DNA of 64,000 nucleotides from an uncultured Clostridia bacterium (GCA_947087265.1 CAMUBY010000001.1:1-64000), one strand, 5' to 3'; shown: positions 24,404 to 32,602, counted from the first letter of the stretch. Notes: generated from the sequence alone by a model not told the origin. A program made the numbers and translations.

Positions 24404-24961
24404 ATGACGGAACGGGAGAAAATGCTCGCAGGCGAACTGTACTACGACGGCGACAAGGAAATTCTGGAAGGGCTTGCGCGCGCAAAGGAGCTTTGCGAAG
24501 AATATAACCGCACGCCGAGAACGGCGACGGAAACGCGCAGGGCGATTATAAAAAAGCTGCTCGGAAAGACGGGCGAGAATTTCAATATCGAAAGTAACGT
24601 GTGGTTCGATTACGGTTGCAATACCGAAATCGGCGAAAACTTTTATTGTAATCACGATTGCGTGTTTCTGGACTGTGCGAAAATAACTTTCGGCGACAAC
24701 GTATTCATTGCGCCGCAGTGCGGTTTTTACACGGCGGGGCACCCGCTTGAAGCCAAGCTTCGCGCCAAGGGCTACGAATTTGCGAAACCGATTACGGTGG
24801 GCAGTAACGTATGGTTCGGCGGCGGCGTAAAAGTAATGCCGGGCGTAACTATCGGCGACGGAGCGGTTATCGGCGGCGGAAGCGTCGTCGCTTCCAATAT
24901 CCCGCCGAACTGCGTTGCGGTAGGAAATCCTGCGCGCGTCGTTAAAAAAATAGAACAGTAA
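24404..24961 (+). CDS. Sugar O-acetyltransferase (Maa/LacA family)
   Basis: A 185-residue left-handed beta-helix acetyltransferase of the maltose or galactoside O-acetyltransferase group. N-terminal MTEREKMLAGELYY is the Mac domain, and APQCGFYTAGHPLEAKLR (about 106-123) carries the catalytic His. Hexapeptide repeats end in GGSVVASNIPPNCVAVGNPARVVKKI. It begins right after the alaS stop with no spacing, so translation is probably coupled. Natural acceptor unknown. Confidence 0.9.
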   Translation: MTEREKMLAGELYYDGDKEILEGLARAKELCEEYNRTPRTATETRRAIIKKLLGKTGENFNIESNVWFDYGCNTEIGENFYCNHDCVFLDCAKITFGDNVFIAPQCGFYTAGHPLEAKLRAKGYEFAKPITVGSNVWFGGGVKVMPGVTIGDGAVIGGGSVVASNIPPNCVAVGNPARVVKKIEQ

Positions 24962-24967
24962 AACAAT

Positions 24968-24999
24968 CGGGCAGAATTTTCTGTCCGAAATTTTTTATT
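24968..24999 (+). terminator. Terminator of the cysE operon
   Basis: CGGGCAG (24968-24974) and CTGTCCG (24981-24987) arms with one G-U pair, followed by AAATTTTTTATT. Confidence 0.75.
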
Positions 25000-25038
25000 A
25001 TTTTCCGAAAAAACTTTCAAAACCGAATGCAAAACCGC

Positions 25039-25067
25039 TTGACGGATAATTTTTCACAACCTATAAT
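25039..25067 (+). promoter_or_regulatory. rplM-rpsI promoter
   Basis: TTGACG (25039-25044), 17-nt spacer, TATAAT (25062-25067). Confidence 0.8.
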
Positions 25068-25077
25068 AAGTGGGTAA

Positions 25078-25103
25078 GCTGAAAGACGGAAGCGTCTTAC
25101 GGC
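25078..25103 (+). promoter_or_regulatory. Hairpin in the rplM leader, possible L13 autoregulatory element
   Basis: AAGACG (25083-25088) and CGTCTT (25093-25098) around a GAAG tetraloop, extended by GCTG/CGGC. It lies in the 83-nt leader of rplM-rpsI, where Firmicutes carry the L13 leader. I cannot confirm a match to that family without a covariance search. Confidence 0.4.
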
Positions 25104-25150
25104 AAAAGCAACGGAAATATTCCCGGTATATTTAAGGAGTAGTACGGCAT

Positions 25151-25582
25151 ATGAAAACCTATATGGCAAACGCCCAAACGGTTGAAAGAAAATGGTACGT
25201 CGTCGATGCGACCGGCATTCCTCTCGGAAGACTGGCTTCTAAAGTCGCGTCAATTTTGCGCGGCAAAAATAAACCCGACTATACCCCCAACGTCGATACG
25301 GGCGATTTTGTGATAGTCATCAACAGCGATAAAACGCTTCTTACGGGCAAAAAACTCGAAGATAAGTATTACCGCTATCATACGGGCTACATCGGCGGGC
25401 TGAAAGAAATTTCTTACGGAAAACTAATGAGCGAACGCAGCGACCTTGCGGTTTACGAAGCGGTGAAAGGAATGCTTCCCAAAAATTCGCTCGGCCGTCA
25501 GATGATTAAAAAACTCCGCGTTTACAAGGGCGCGGAACACAACCACGCGGCGCAGAAGCCCGAAGCACTGAAATTATTTTGA
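25151..25582 (+). CDS. rplM: 50S ribosomal protein L13
   Basis: A 143-residue L13 protein beginning [20 protein letters not shown], with the conserved [28 protein letters not shown] (about 24-51) and [13 protein letters not shown] (about 105-117). AAGGAG sits upstream of the ATG. Paired with rpsI 16 nt downstream, the universal arrangement. Confidence 0.97.
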   Translation: MKTYMANAQTVERKWYVVDATGIPLGRLASKVASILRGKNKPDYTPNVDTGDFVIVINSDKTLLTGKKLEDKYYRYHTGYIGGLKEISYGKLMSERSDLAVYEAVKGMLPKNSLGRQMIKKLRVYKGAEHNHAAQKPEALKLF

Positions 25583-25598
25583 GAGGTAACCGGATATT

Positions 25599-26012
25599 AT
25601 GGCAAAGGTGAGTTTGAAGAAAAAGTTACAGTTCTGGGGTACGGGTCGCAGAAAGAAGGCAATCGCGCGTGTGCGTTTGATTCCCGGCGGTAACGGCGCA
25701 ATCGTCATTAACGACCGTTCTTTGGAAGATTATTTCCCCATGGGAACCCTTCAATACATTGTGAAACAGCCTCTCAACGAAGTTTCCGCAGACGGAAAAT
25801 ACGATATTTTCGTAAACGTCATCGGCGGCGGCTACACGGGTCAGGCAGGCGCTATCCGTCTCGGCATTGCAAGGGCACTCTTGCAGGCAGAGCCCGAATC
25901 CCGTCCCGCACTGAAAAAAGCGGGTTTCCTCACACGCGACCCCCGCGTCAAGGAAAGAAAGAAGTACGGTTTGAAAAAAGCGCGCCGTGCTCCGCAGTTC
26001 TCCAAGAGATAA
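25599..26012 (+). CDS. rpsI: 30S ribosomal protein S9
   Basis: A 137-residue S9 protein with [19 protein letters not shown] (about 11-29) and the invariant C-terminal [12 protein letters not shown], whose tail reaches into the ribosomal P site. Ribosome-binding site GAGAGGTAACC. Cotranscribed with rplM and ended by the terminator at 26018. Confidence 0.97.
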   Translation: MAKVSLKKKLQFWGTGRRKKAIARVRLIPGGNGAIVINDRSLEDYFPMGTLQYIVKQPLNEVSADGKYDIFVNVIGGGYTGQAGAIRLGIARALLQAEPESRPALKKAGFLTRDPRVKERKKYGLKKARRAPQFSKR

Positions 26013-26017
26013 TCAAA

Positions 26018-26044
26018 AAGACGCCTTTCAAAGGCGTCTTTTTT
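26018..26044. terminator. Bidirectional terminator
   Basis: AAGACGCCTTT (26018-26028) pairs with AAAGGCGTCTT (26030-26040), flanked by A-run and T-run, between convergent rpsI and the small minus-strand gene. Confidence 0.9.
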
Positions 26045-26078
26045 CCTTTTATTCAAATTTGAAATTTCCGTCGACAAT

Positions 26079-26354
26079 TTATTTGTTTTGGTCGATATTT
26101 TTGGAAATCGCATCGTGCCGCTGTAAAAATGCGTCGAGCGCATTCCGCTCGGCGGGCGCGGCGACGGGCGGCGGCTCTTCCGCGGAATAAGGGGGCGGCG
26201 CAAACGCGCTGTCTGGCTGTTTGGGTTTTTCGGACGGTTCCGCGTCCTTGAGCGGCGTTTCCGCAGGCGCGGCTTTTTCCTCCCGAGAAGGCGGATTTGC
26301 CGCCATAATTGCGGAAAGAGTATCCAGCAATTCAAAAATTCCGAATTTTTCCAA
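26079..26354 (-). CDS. Small Pro/Ala/Glu-rich protein, unknown
   Basis: A 91-residue protein with an N-terminal amphipathic segment (FGIFELLDTLSAIM, about residues 4-17), a disordered Pro-, Ala- and Glu-rich middle, and a C-terminal helix (ERNALDAFLQRHDAISKNID). TTG start with GGAGGT 9 nt upstream. The two short predicted helices joined by a disordered linker suggest a bridging or peptide-binding protein; nothing more can be said. Confidence 0.55.
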   Translation of the reverse strand: MEKFGIFELLDTLSAIMAANPPSREEKAAPAETPLKDAEPSEKPKQPDSAFAPPPYSAEEPPPVAAPAERNALDAFLQRHDAISKNIDQNK

Positions 26355-26414
26355 AAAATGTTACCTCCAACGAAAATTTCTCAAAGAAAAAAGCGTAAGT
26401 TTTACTGTTTTTGA

Positions 26415-26443
26415 TTGTCAAAAACCTTATTTTAATATATAAT
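26415..26443 (+). promoter_or_regulatory. Promoter of the large lipoprotein gene
   Basis: TTGTCA (26415-26420), 17-nt spacer, TATAAT (26438-26443). The same region contains a minus-strand TTGACA (26421..26416), possibly the -35 of the small minus-strand gene. Confidence 0.7.
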
Positions 26444-26490
26444 AAACAATGTATCGTTAGAACCAAAATTTTTCGATAAGGATAAGTTCT

Positions 26491-28935
26491 ATGCGTAAGT
26501 TTACGAAAAAAACATTTTGCATTCTCACGGCGGCGGTCATGTCGGTCGGCGCACTATCACTCACTGCCTGCGGAAACGGTTTTTCGCCCGTTGCAGAAGA
26601 CAAATCGGGGAACGTAGAATCCAACGGCGGCTTTGTTGTCGCTACAAACGATTATTACTACTTCATCAACGGCATGGAAGACTATACTGCCGATAACACC
26701 TACGGCGACGTCGTCAAGGGTGCGCTTATGCGCGTGAAAAAGACCGAAGTAAAAGAGAACAAATACGAAACGGTCATTCCTTCCCTTTTCGCTTCGGGAG
26801 ATTATGATGCGGGCGTTTATATTTACAACAACCGTATTTATTACGCAACCCCCAACAACGTAAAAAATACGTCGGGCGTTGTGGAAAGCGATTACCTCGA
26901 TTTCAAGAGCGCGAAGACGGACGGCTCGGATGTCACCGATATTCTGCGCGTGGAGAGCAACTCCTTGCAGTACCGTTATATCGAGTCGGGCGAGGGTGCG
27001 GAAAAAATCGTTTATCTCGTATATGTGAAAGATAAAGAACTGCACTCTTATAATACCGAAACGGGCGCGGATACTTTGCTCGTAAAAGACGGAACGTACC
27101 TGTTCAACGACGCGGACAAAACCGACCCTTATGTTTACTATACCATGAGCGTTGCGGACAAGCAGGACAGCGATTATTCCGTATCCTATAAATACAATCA
27201 GATTTACCGCGTGCGCGCGGACGTCACCGAGGGCCCCGAATACACCTGGAATCAGGAATGGCTTGACGAAAATAACGAGGGCAAAGCGCCCTACGTCAAC
27301 CTCGGTCAGCTTGTGCTCGACGGTATCGGGCAGTCCGACCTCGGCATGGAAGATAAAGACAACGCGAAAACGCAGTTTAATCCCGACGCGGCGGAAGATT
27401 TATCGAATTGCCCCGCTATCGGTTACGTGTACACGTTGCAGAACTATACGAACGACGGTATCTATTTCAAACGCGCGCTCACCTATACGCCCGGTTCTAC
27501 CGTTGGCAGCGAAGGGGAACTTTACTATCTTCCCGCTTCCGCGCTCACGGCGGAGTGGAATACGGTGGACGGAAACAGCGGACTTGACATGGTGGCGAAT
27601 TCCATCAATCTTTCCAAGGCATCGTCCTCGGCACTTTTCTATCTGGAAAACGGCGAACACCACTATCTGTATGTAAGCGGTTCAAACATCTACCGTGCCG
27701 ACGTCAATAAAAAGGACGGGAGCAATCAAACAAAAGACCTGGCAATCGCGCACAGCGCAACGGGCGCAACGCTTGTATCGCTTGACGCAACCTCGGATGA
27801 AACCTATCATTATGTTTATTACACGCTTTCTAACAGCGGCGGTCTTTCCGTAGAACGTGCGGTCTACAACGGGACCGAGAAAAACTATTCTAACCTTGTG
27901 TTTGGGGACGCGCACAACGAACCTTACGAGCCTGTGAAACTTCTGAACGTTCAGCACGCAAGCGGTTGGTACGAATACGAAATCATCGATAATAATCTGT
28001 TCTATGCGAATTACGAATCGTTCAACGCGCCTTTGAATTATATCTATACCGTTAATCTGAACGGTGCGGACGGCACGCTTCTGAACAATGAAGAACTGTC
28101 GGAAATCAACGAAAAGTACGACGCTATTTTCTCGACCGACAGCAAGAAAGGCTACCTTGAAAAGGTGAAGGTAGACGTCAGCACCGATTATTCCAACGCG
28201 CTCAAATATTATTTCTATACAGGCGAGTCGGAATTATTCTGGGAAAACATCGAAGACGCTCGCAAAGCAGGAAAGAACGAAAAATATATCAACAAAAACC
28301 TCTATTCCTTAGAACAGCAGAAATTGTTTGCGGCGTTCACGGGCGGAGAAGATAAATTTGAGGGCTTGGAAAAATCGGAAGATTTGCAAAAGTTCTACGA
28401 CGAAAACGAACAGTTCTACTTCTCGCTTGGCTATTTCACAACCATGCTCGGCGAAATGAAAGAATCGGATGCAGACGAATACCGCGATTACTGGAAAACA
28501 AGCGTTTTGAAGACGTATGTCGAGGAAGCCGAAGAAGACGGCGAAAGTCTTGCGTGGTGGGCATGGTTGCTGATTGCTCTTGCGATTGCCGCGGTTGTTG
28601 TCGGTGCGGTGTTCGGCGCGAAGCATTTCAGAAAACGCAAGGCGTCAGACGCGCCCAAACCCGAAAGAATGCGCGTCGACACTACGGACGACAAGGACGT
28701 AGACGTTTACAATACGGCGGAAAATCAAGAGCCTGCCGAAGAACCCGAAGCGAGCGAAGCACACGAAGAGGTGCCCGCAGAGGAAGTAATCGAGGCGGAA
28801 GAGAACGCCGCGGAGGAATTCGCGGAAGAGCCTGAGCAATCATCGGAAGAAAATGCGGAAGCAAGTGAAGAGCCTGCGGAAACAGCGGAAGAGCCTGTGC
28901 CCGAGGCAGACGAGAACGACCCTTATCACGAATAA
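26491..28935 (+). CDS. Large membrane-tethered lipoprotein with a cytoplasmic acidic tail
   Basis: An 814-residue protein. A signal peptide with lipobox LTAC gives a lipidated Cys27. The body (30-660) is rich in Tyr, Asp and Asn, with repeated DYYYFING / NNRIYYAT / YVYYTMS strands that resemble a beta-propeller of the DUF5050 type. Near the C-terminus is a single transmembrane helix (WWAWLLIALAIAAVVVGAVF, about 689-708) followed by HFRKRKAS and a roughly 95-residue tail that is nearly all Glu, Ala, Pro and Asp. So it would be anchored at both ends of its ectodomain. Function unknown. AAGGATAAG serves as ribosome-binding site. Confidence 0.75.
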   Translation: MRKFTKKTFCILTAAVMSVGALSLTACGNGFSPVAEDKSGNVESNGGFVVATNDYYYFINGMEDYTADNTYGDVVKGALMRVKKTEVKENKYETVIPSLFASGDYDAGVYIYNNRIYYATPNNVKNTSGVVESDYLDFKSAKTDGSDVTDILRVESNSLQYRYIESGEGAEKIVYLVYVKDKELHSYNTETGADTLLVKDGTYLFNDADKTDPYVYYTMSVADKQDSDYSVSYKYNQIYRVRADVTEGPEYTWNQEWLDENNEGKAPYVNLGQLVLDGIGQSDLGMEDKDNAKTQFNPDAAEDLSNCPAIGYVYTLQNYTNDGIYFKRALTYTPGSTVGSEGELYYLPASALTAEWNTVDGNSGLDMVANSINLSKASSSALFYLENGEHHYLYVSGSNIYRADVNKKDGSNQTKDLAIAHSATGATLVSLDATSDETYHYVYYTLSNSGGLSVERAVYNGTEKNYSNLVFGDAHNEPYEPVKLLNVQHASGWYEYEIIDNNLFYANYESFNAPLNYIYTVNLNGADGTLLNNEELSEINEKYDAIFSTDSKKGYLEKVKVDVSTDYSNALKYYFYTGESELFWENIEDARKAGKNEKYINKNLYSLEQQKLFAAFTGGEDKFEGLEKSEDLQKFYDENEQFYFSLGYFTTMLGEMKESDADEYRDYWKTSVLKTYVEEAEEDGESLAWWAWLLIALAIAAVVVGAVFGAKHFRKRKASDAPKPERMRVDTTDDKDVDVYNTAENQEPAEEPEASEAHEEVPAEEVIEAEENAAEEFAEEPEQSSEENAEASEEPAETAEEPVPEADENDPYHE

Positions 28936-28940
28936 CAAAA

Positions 28941-28973
28941 AATTCCCCTGACGGAAAGTCGGGGGAATTTTTT
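28941..28973 (+). terminator. Intrinsic terminator
   Basis: AATTCCCCTGAC and GTCGGGGGAATT arms (one G-U pair), GGAAA loop, T6 run. Confidence 0.9.
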
Positions 28974-29078
28974 ATAAATAAAGAGGCAGGGTGTGTGCAT
29001 CAGTGCGGCAAAGCAACGGAATTCGCGCCGATTTCTGAAAATAATCAATAATTTTTTGCAAAAAGTATAAAAAAACAG

Positions 29079-29107
29079 TTTACAAAAAAAATAAATACTA
29101 ATATAAT
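29079..29107 (+). promoter_or_regulatory. Promoter of the zinc-ribbon acidic protein gene
   Basis: TTTACA (29079-29084), 17-nt A-rich spacer, TATAAT (29102-29107). Confidence 0.75.
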
Positions 29108-29160
29108 TTATTAGCCTGTAAAGCCGAAGGCAAAGGGCTGTTTAGGAGGAAATACGATTT

Positions 29161-29643
29161 ATGGTTCGTTATATGAAATGTCCGCGTTGCGAACTGAATT
29201 ATATCGATGCGGAAAAGCAAACGTATTGCGACGTTTGCCAAAAAGAAATGAAGGGAATTTCATTGGATATCGACGAATTGGAAGACGTTGAAGATTTTGC
29301 AACGGAACTGTGCCCCGTCTGCAACGAAAATATGATGCGCGCAGGGGAAAAGATGTGCGAGGAATGCCGCAAAAAAGCGGAGTTCGACGAGGAAGGGGAA
29401 ACCGACCCCGAAGAGGACGACGAGTGGCGCGAATACCTCGACGACGATACCGACGACCTTGACGACGAACTCGGCGAAAGTTTGAAGGAAGAATTCAGCG
29501 ACGCCGAATTGGAAGAAGAGGAAGAAGAGGAAGAGATTTACGAAAACGAAGAAGAAGACCTCGAATACGTCACCGGCGACGAAATTTATATGATTTCCGA
29601 CGATGAGGAAGATGACGACGAGAACGAAGACGACGATTTTTAA
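29161..29643 (+). CDS. Zinc-ribbon protein with a long acidic tail
   Basis: A 160-residue protein. The first 70 residues hold four Cys pairs (CPRC, CDVC, CPVC, CEEC), enough for two zinc ribbons. Residues 75-160 are almost entirely Asp and Glu, with a Glu-only run near the middle. The acidic tail could mimic DNA or RNA or bind a basic partner; that is inference. AGGAGG lies 11 nt before the ATG. I recognise no named family. Codon-level repetition of GAC and GAA in the tail makes slippage-prone sequence. Confidence 0.75.
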   Translation: MVRYMKCPRCELNYIDAEKQTYCDVCQKEMKGISLDIDELEDVEDFATELCPVCNENMMRAGEKMCEECRKKAEFDEEGETDPEEDDEWREYLDDDTDDLDDELGESLKEEFSDAELEEEEEEEEIYENEEEDLEYVTGDEIYMISDDEEDDDENEDDDF

Positions 29644-29664
29644 CACAATCCAATCAAATAAACG

Positions 29665-29695
29665 AACGGCAGGCGCCAGACGGCGCCTGCCGTTT
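29665..29695 (+). terminator. Intrinsic terminator
   Basis: Thirteen-bp stem AACGGCAGGCGCC/GGCGCCTGCCGTT with a 4-nt loop and a T-rich tail. Confidence 0.85.
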
Positions 29696-29862
29696 ATCTT
29701 TTGAAAACGCGAATAATACGGTAACTCCGTAAATACATTATAACACGGGTTTCATTCGACACAAAATTTTTGCCGAAGCGAGAAATCAGACAAAATCAGT
29801 GGTTGTTCGGCAAAATCAGCCCTGTTATGTCATAAAAAAAATTGTATCATATAGGTGTTGCA

Positions 29863-30633
29863 ATGCGGTTTATAACCATTCGTTTGAAGTACGCCGTGAT
29901 GGCGTTCGCGCTGATTGCGCTCATTACGGTAGGTGCGTTTACGGCGAGCGCGGCAGGCGCGGCAGAAGTGTATTGGACGGGTGCGCGGTCGCTTCCCATT
30001 TATAACGTGGAGCGCAGCGACAACAAAATTTCCATATCGTTCGATTGCGCCTGGGGTGTAGACTACACGGACGAGATTCTATCCCATCTTGCCGAAGCCA
30101 AAGTGCACGCAACGTTTTTCACCGTGCAGTTCTGGACGGAGAAATATCCCGAGTATATCAAAAAAATTTCCGATGCGGGGCATGAAATCGGCACGCACAG
30201 CGCAACGCATTCGTATATGTCGAAGCAGAGCGAAACGGAAATCCGCAGCGAACTCAAAACTTCGTCCGAGGCGATTACAAACATTACGGGTAAACCCGTG
30301 GAACTGTTCCGTCCGCCTTACGGCGATTACGATAATCTCTTAATCGATACCGCAAACGCGGTAGGCATTTATCCGATTCAGTGGGACGTCGATTCGCTGG
30401 ACTGGAAAGACCTGTCTGCCGCCGACATCGTATCGCGCATTGTGGAGCGCGTGCAGAGCGGTTCGATTATCCTTTGCCACAACAACGGTTTGCATACGGC
30501 GGAAGCGTTGCCAATCATCATCGATACGCTTCGTGCAAAAGGGTTTGAGTTTGTGCCCATCGGGCAACTCATTTACCGCGAGAATTACACCATCGACCCC
30601 ACAGGCAAGCAAATTCCCCAAGGCGCGGCGTGA
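29863..30633 (+). CDS. PdaB-like polysaccharide deacetylase
   Basis: A 256-residue exported polysaccharide deacetylase (carbohydrate esterase family 4). ATG at 29863 is favoured (TAGGTG 5 nt upstream); an upstream ATG at 29842 lacks a site. N-terminal signal anchor (YAVMAFALIALITVGAFTAS), then ISISFDCAWGVDYTDEIL with the Asp (here in SFDCAW, not TFDDG), HEIGTHSATHSYM with metal His, and LFRPPYGDYDN. The SFDCAWG form is typical of PdaB/YlxY-type sporulation deacetylases, which act on spore cortex or related glycans. Sporulation role is inferred. Confidence 0.82.
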   Translation: MRFITIRLKYAVMAFALIALITVGAFTASAAGAAEVYWTGARSLPIYNVERSDNKISISFDCAWGVDYTDEILSHLAEAKVHATFFTVQFWTEKYPEYIKKISDAGHEIGTHSATHSYMSKQSETEIRSELKTSSEAITNITGKPVELFRPPYGDYDNLLIDTANAVGIYPIQWDVDSLDWKDLSAADIVSRIVERVQSGSIILCHNNGLHTAEALPIIIDTLRAKGFEFVPIGQLIYRENYTIDPTGKQIPQGAA

Positions 30634-30693
30634 GTCTGCCTTTGAAATCTTGCGAGGGGATTTAGAAGCGAAAGGAAAAACTTGGAGGTATAT

Positions 30694-31377
30694 ATGGATT
30701 ACAACTCGGAAAAAAACAACAAAGTGTACTTTATGGGCGAAATCGTTTCGGAAGCAAAGTTTTCGCACGAGGTTTACGGCGAAGGGTTCTATGAATTTTT
30801 CGTAAAGGTAATGCGTCTTTCGGGGCAGGCGGACGTTCTTCCCGTCACCATTTCAGAGCGGCTCATCCAGGGAAACAACTTTCAAATCGGAAGCACCATC
30901 AGCGCGCTCGGACAGTTCCGCAGTTACAACAAATTAGAGGGCGGAAAATCGCGGCTGATGCTCACCGTGTTTGTGCGTGAAATCGTGGAAGCGTCGCCGT
31001 CCAATAACCCCAACAGCATTGTTCTTTCGGGTTATATCTGCAAACCGCCCGTCTACCGCACAACGCCGTTCAACCGTGAAATTGCCGACCTCTTGATTGC
31101 GGTAAACCGTGCCTATAATAAATCGGACTATATTCCCTGTATTGCCTGGGGGCGCAATGCGCGCTTCGTGCAAAACCTCAAAGTGGGCGACAGGGTTGCG
31201 CTTTCGGGCAGAATCCAAAGCCGCGAATATCAGAAACGGCTTTCGGAAACGGAAGCGGTTACCATGACGGCTTACGAAGTTTCTGTATCCAAACTTGCCG
31301 CATTCGACGACAGCGAATCGTTCGATTTGGAGGGCGAATTCGATTTGTACGCAATGCCTTCCGACAATGCGAGCTGA
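30694..31377 (+). CDS. Single-stranded DNA-binding protein with two OB folds
   Basis: A 227-residue protein with two consecutive OB-fold (SSB-type) domains: residues 8-105 (VYFMGEIVSEAKFSHEVYGEGFYEFFVKVMR) and 106-205 (NSIVLSGYICKPPVYRTTPFNREIADLLIAVNR ... YIPCIAWGRNARFVQNLKVGDRVALSGRIQSREY). The second carries the clearer SSB signature. The acidic C-terminal tail ends in SDNAS and lacks the usual DDDIPF-type protein-interaction tip. ATG at 30694 chosen for GGAGG 6 nt upstream. Probably an accessory SSB rather than the replication SSB that sits between rpsF and rpsR. Confidence 0.8.
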   Translation: MDYNSEKNNKVYFMGEIVSEAKFSHEVYGEGFYEFFVKVMRLSGQADVLPVTISERLIQGNNFQIGSTISALGQFRSYNKLEGGKSRLMLTVFVREIVEASPSNNPNSIVLSGYICKPPVYRTTPFNREIADLLIAVNRAYNKSDYIPCIAWGRNARFVQNLKVGDRVALSGRIQSREYQKRLSETEAVTMTAYEVSVSKLAAFDDSESFDLEGEFDLYAMPSDNAS

Positions 31378-31393
31378 TAATATTTCAACATTC

Positions 31394-31432
31394 AAAAGGC
31401 TGTTTGCATAAGCAATCAGTCTTTTGTTTTTT
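31394..31432 (+). terminator. Intrinsic terminator
   Basis: AAAAGGCTG (31394-31402) and CAGTCTTTT (31417-31425) arms followed by GTTTTTTT. Confidence 0.7.
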
Positions 31433-31480
31433 TATGGTAAAAAAACGGTGGCGAGGTTTGCTCGGAATCTACAAAAGTGC

Positions 31481-31508
31481 TTGACATTTATGCTGATTGT
31501 GTTATGAT
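31481..31508 (+). promoter_or_regulatory. DUF4250 gene promoter, probably leaderless
   Basis: TTGACA (31481-31486), 16-nt spacer, TATGAT (31503-31508), then 6 nt and the ATG at 31515. No Shine-Dalgarno sequence fits between. Confidence 0.65.
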
Positions 31509-31514
31509 ATTGCT

Positions 31515-31697
31515 ATGAATTTCCCTCAGGATAGCGCCTTGCTGCTCGGTTTTCTGAACATGAAACTGCGCGATTTCTATCCGTCGCTTGCTGCGCTATG
31601 CGAAGACTTAGAGGCGGACGAAGATGAAATCAAGGCGAAAATGCTTGCGTTCGGATACCGTTACAGCCAGCCGCAAAACGCGTTTGTCCCTGTTTGA
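31515..31697 (+). CDS. DUF4250 family protein
   Basis: A 60-residue protein with MNFPQDSALLLGFLNMKLRDFYPSLAALCEDLEADEDEIKAKML, the pattern of DUF4250, a small family common in Clostridia. It looks like a compact three-helix protein; function unknown. ATG at 31515 fits the family start. The promoter geometry predicts a leaderless mRNA. A DnaA-box inverted repeat follows 4 nt after the stop. Confidence 0.85.
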   Translation: MNFPQDSALLLGFLNMKLRDFYPSLAALCEDLEADEDEIKAKMLAFGYRYSQPQNAFVPV

Positions 31698-31700
31698 GGG

Positions 31701-31740
31701 AAAGTTATCCACACGCGAATGTGGAAATGTGGATAACTTT
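31701..31740. repeat. Inverted pair of DnaA boxes
   Basis: Thirteen-bp perfect arms AAAGTTATCCACA (31701-31713) and TGTGGATAACTTT (31728-31740). Each arm holds a consensus DnaA box TTATCCACA, and a third box-like TGTGGAAAT (31720-31728) lies between. It fills the 55-bp gap between two small genes, about 19 kb from oriC. Likely roles: DnaA titration or DnaA-dependent control; as RNA it would also form a hairpin ahead of the next gene. Confidence 0.8.
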
Positions 31741-31752
31741 GAAGGAAAGAAA

Positions 31753-31956
31753 ATGTCGCAATCCGATTTCATGAAACTCTTTTCCATGTACGACGGGGAA
31801 ATTTGCGAGAGCGATTTTACGCCCGACGAACTGCGCGAATATCTGGCTTACGCGCAGCAGGAAGAAACCCCGCTTTCTCCTGCGGCGTGGAAAGAGAAGT
31901 ACTTTGAGTTTTACGACGACGTAAAAGACAAGACATTGAAAAAGCAGGACTGGTAA
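31753..31956 (+). CDS. Small acidic protein, unknown
   Basis: A 67-residue soluble protein beginning MSQSDFMKLFSMYDGEICESDFTPDELREYLAYAQ, mostly helical and acidic. ATG at 31753 with GAAGGAAAG upstream. It lies directly after the DnaA-box inverted repeat, so a link to DnaA is possible but unproven. I do not recognise the family. Confidence 0.6.
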   Translation: MSQSDFMKLFSMYDGEICESDFTPDELREYLAYAQQEETPLSPAAWKEKYFEFYDDVKDKTLKKQDW

Positions 31957-31960
31957 AGAA

Positions 31961-31988
31961 AAAACCGCCTGCGTTTGCAGGCGGTTTT
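31961..31988. terminator. Bidirectional terminator
   Basis: AAAACCGCCTGC (31961-31972) and GCAGGCGGTTTT (31977-31988) with a GTTT loop, between convergent genes. Confidence 0.9.
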
Positions 31989-31999
31989 CGTGGAACTGT

Positions 32000-32602
32000 T
32001 TAAGACTGCGTTTCTTCCGCGACGGGTTCGGGAGTCGGTTTTTTGTCGAGGAAGACGGAAACGCCCTTTCTTCTCAGGCGCAGAACGCCGAGATAGAGCG
32101 GCGTGCCGAGCGCGTATATCCAAACGCTTTCGGTGACTACCATGGAAGCGAAGAAAGCCCAATAAGCGGCGGAGGCGCTTGAAAAGCCTTCGGTGCCGCC
32201 GCAGAGATAGACGATGACGACGGGAATAATAAACGCGTTTACGAGAACGGGCAAGAGTCCGCCGAGCGAAATTCTGCCGAAGTGTACGACGGGTTTATGC
32301 GATTCTTCGCGGATGAGCCGCCCGACGAGATAGGTGCCGAGTGCCGCGAACAGCGTTGCTAGCGAACCCACGAACACGTCGTAAATCAAAAACGGCGACG
32401 CTAGGTTGCTCAGCATACAGCCCACGTACAGGGCGGGCACTGCTTCCGGAAAGAACAGCGGAAGAATGCAAAGCGCCTCGGCGGGGCGAATCTGAAAGAG
32501 TCCGCCGAACGCAAGGGGCGCAAAAGCGTAAGTAAGCGCAACATACAGTGCGGCAATAATTCCCGCACGGCAGATGCGCTTCGTGGTAAATACCTTCTTC
32601 AT
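32000..32602 (-). CDS. queT: Queuosine precursor transporter QueT
   Basis: A 200-residue, six-helix S component of an ECF transporter (QueT family) expected to import queuosine precursors such as preQ1. ATG at 32602, which is about 11 nt after the GAGG of the riboswitch 3' end. Characteristic stretch LFQIRPAEALCILPLFFPEAVPALYVGCMLSN (about 40-71) followed by DVFVGSLATLFAALGTYLVG. The C-terminal end is basic. The shared ECF energising module is not in the window. Controlled by the preQ1 element immediately upstream, which supports the substrate. Confidence 0.9.
   Translation of the reverse strand: MKKVFTTKRICRAGIIAALYVALTYAFAPLAFGGLFQIRPAEALCILPLFFPEAVPALYVGCMLSNLASPFLIYDVFVGSLATLFAALGTYLVGRLIREESHKPVVHFGRISLGGLLPVLVNAFIIPVVIVYLCGGTEGFSSASAAYWAFFASMVVTESVWIYALGTPLYLGVLRLRRKGVSVFLDKKPTPEPVAEETQS

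Noticed and set aside
23441..24742. Minus-strand frame of 433 codons across alaS
   Set aside because: Antisense shadow of alaS and the acetyltransferase; no motif or start signal.
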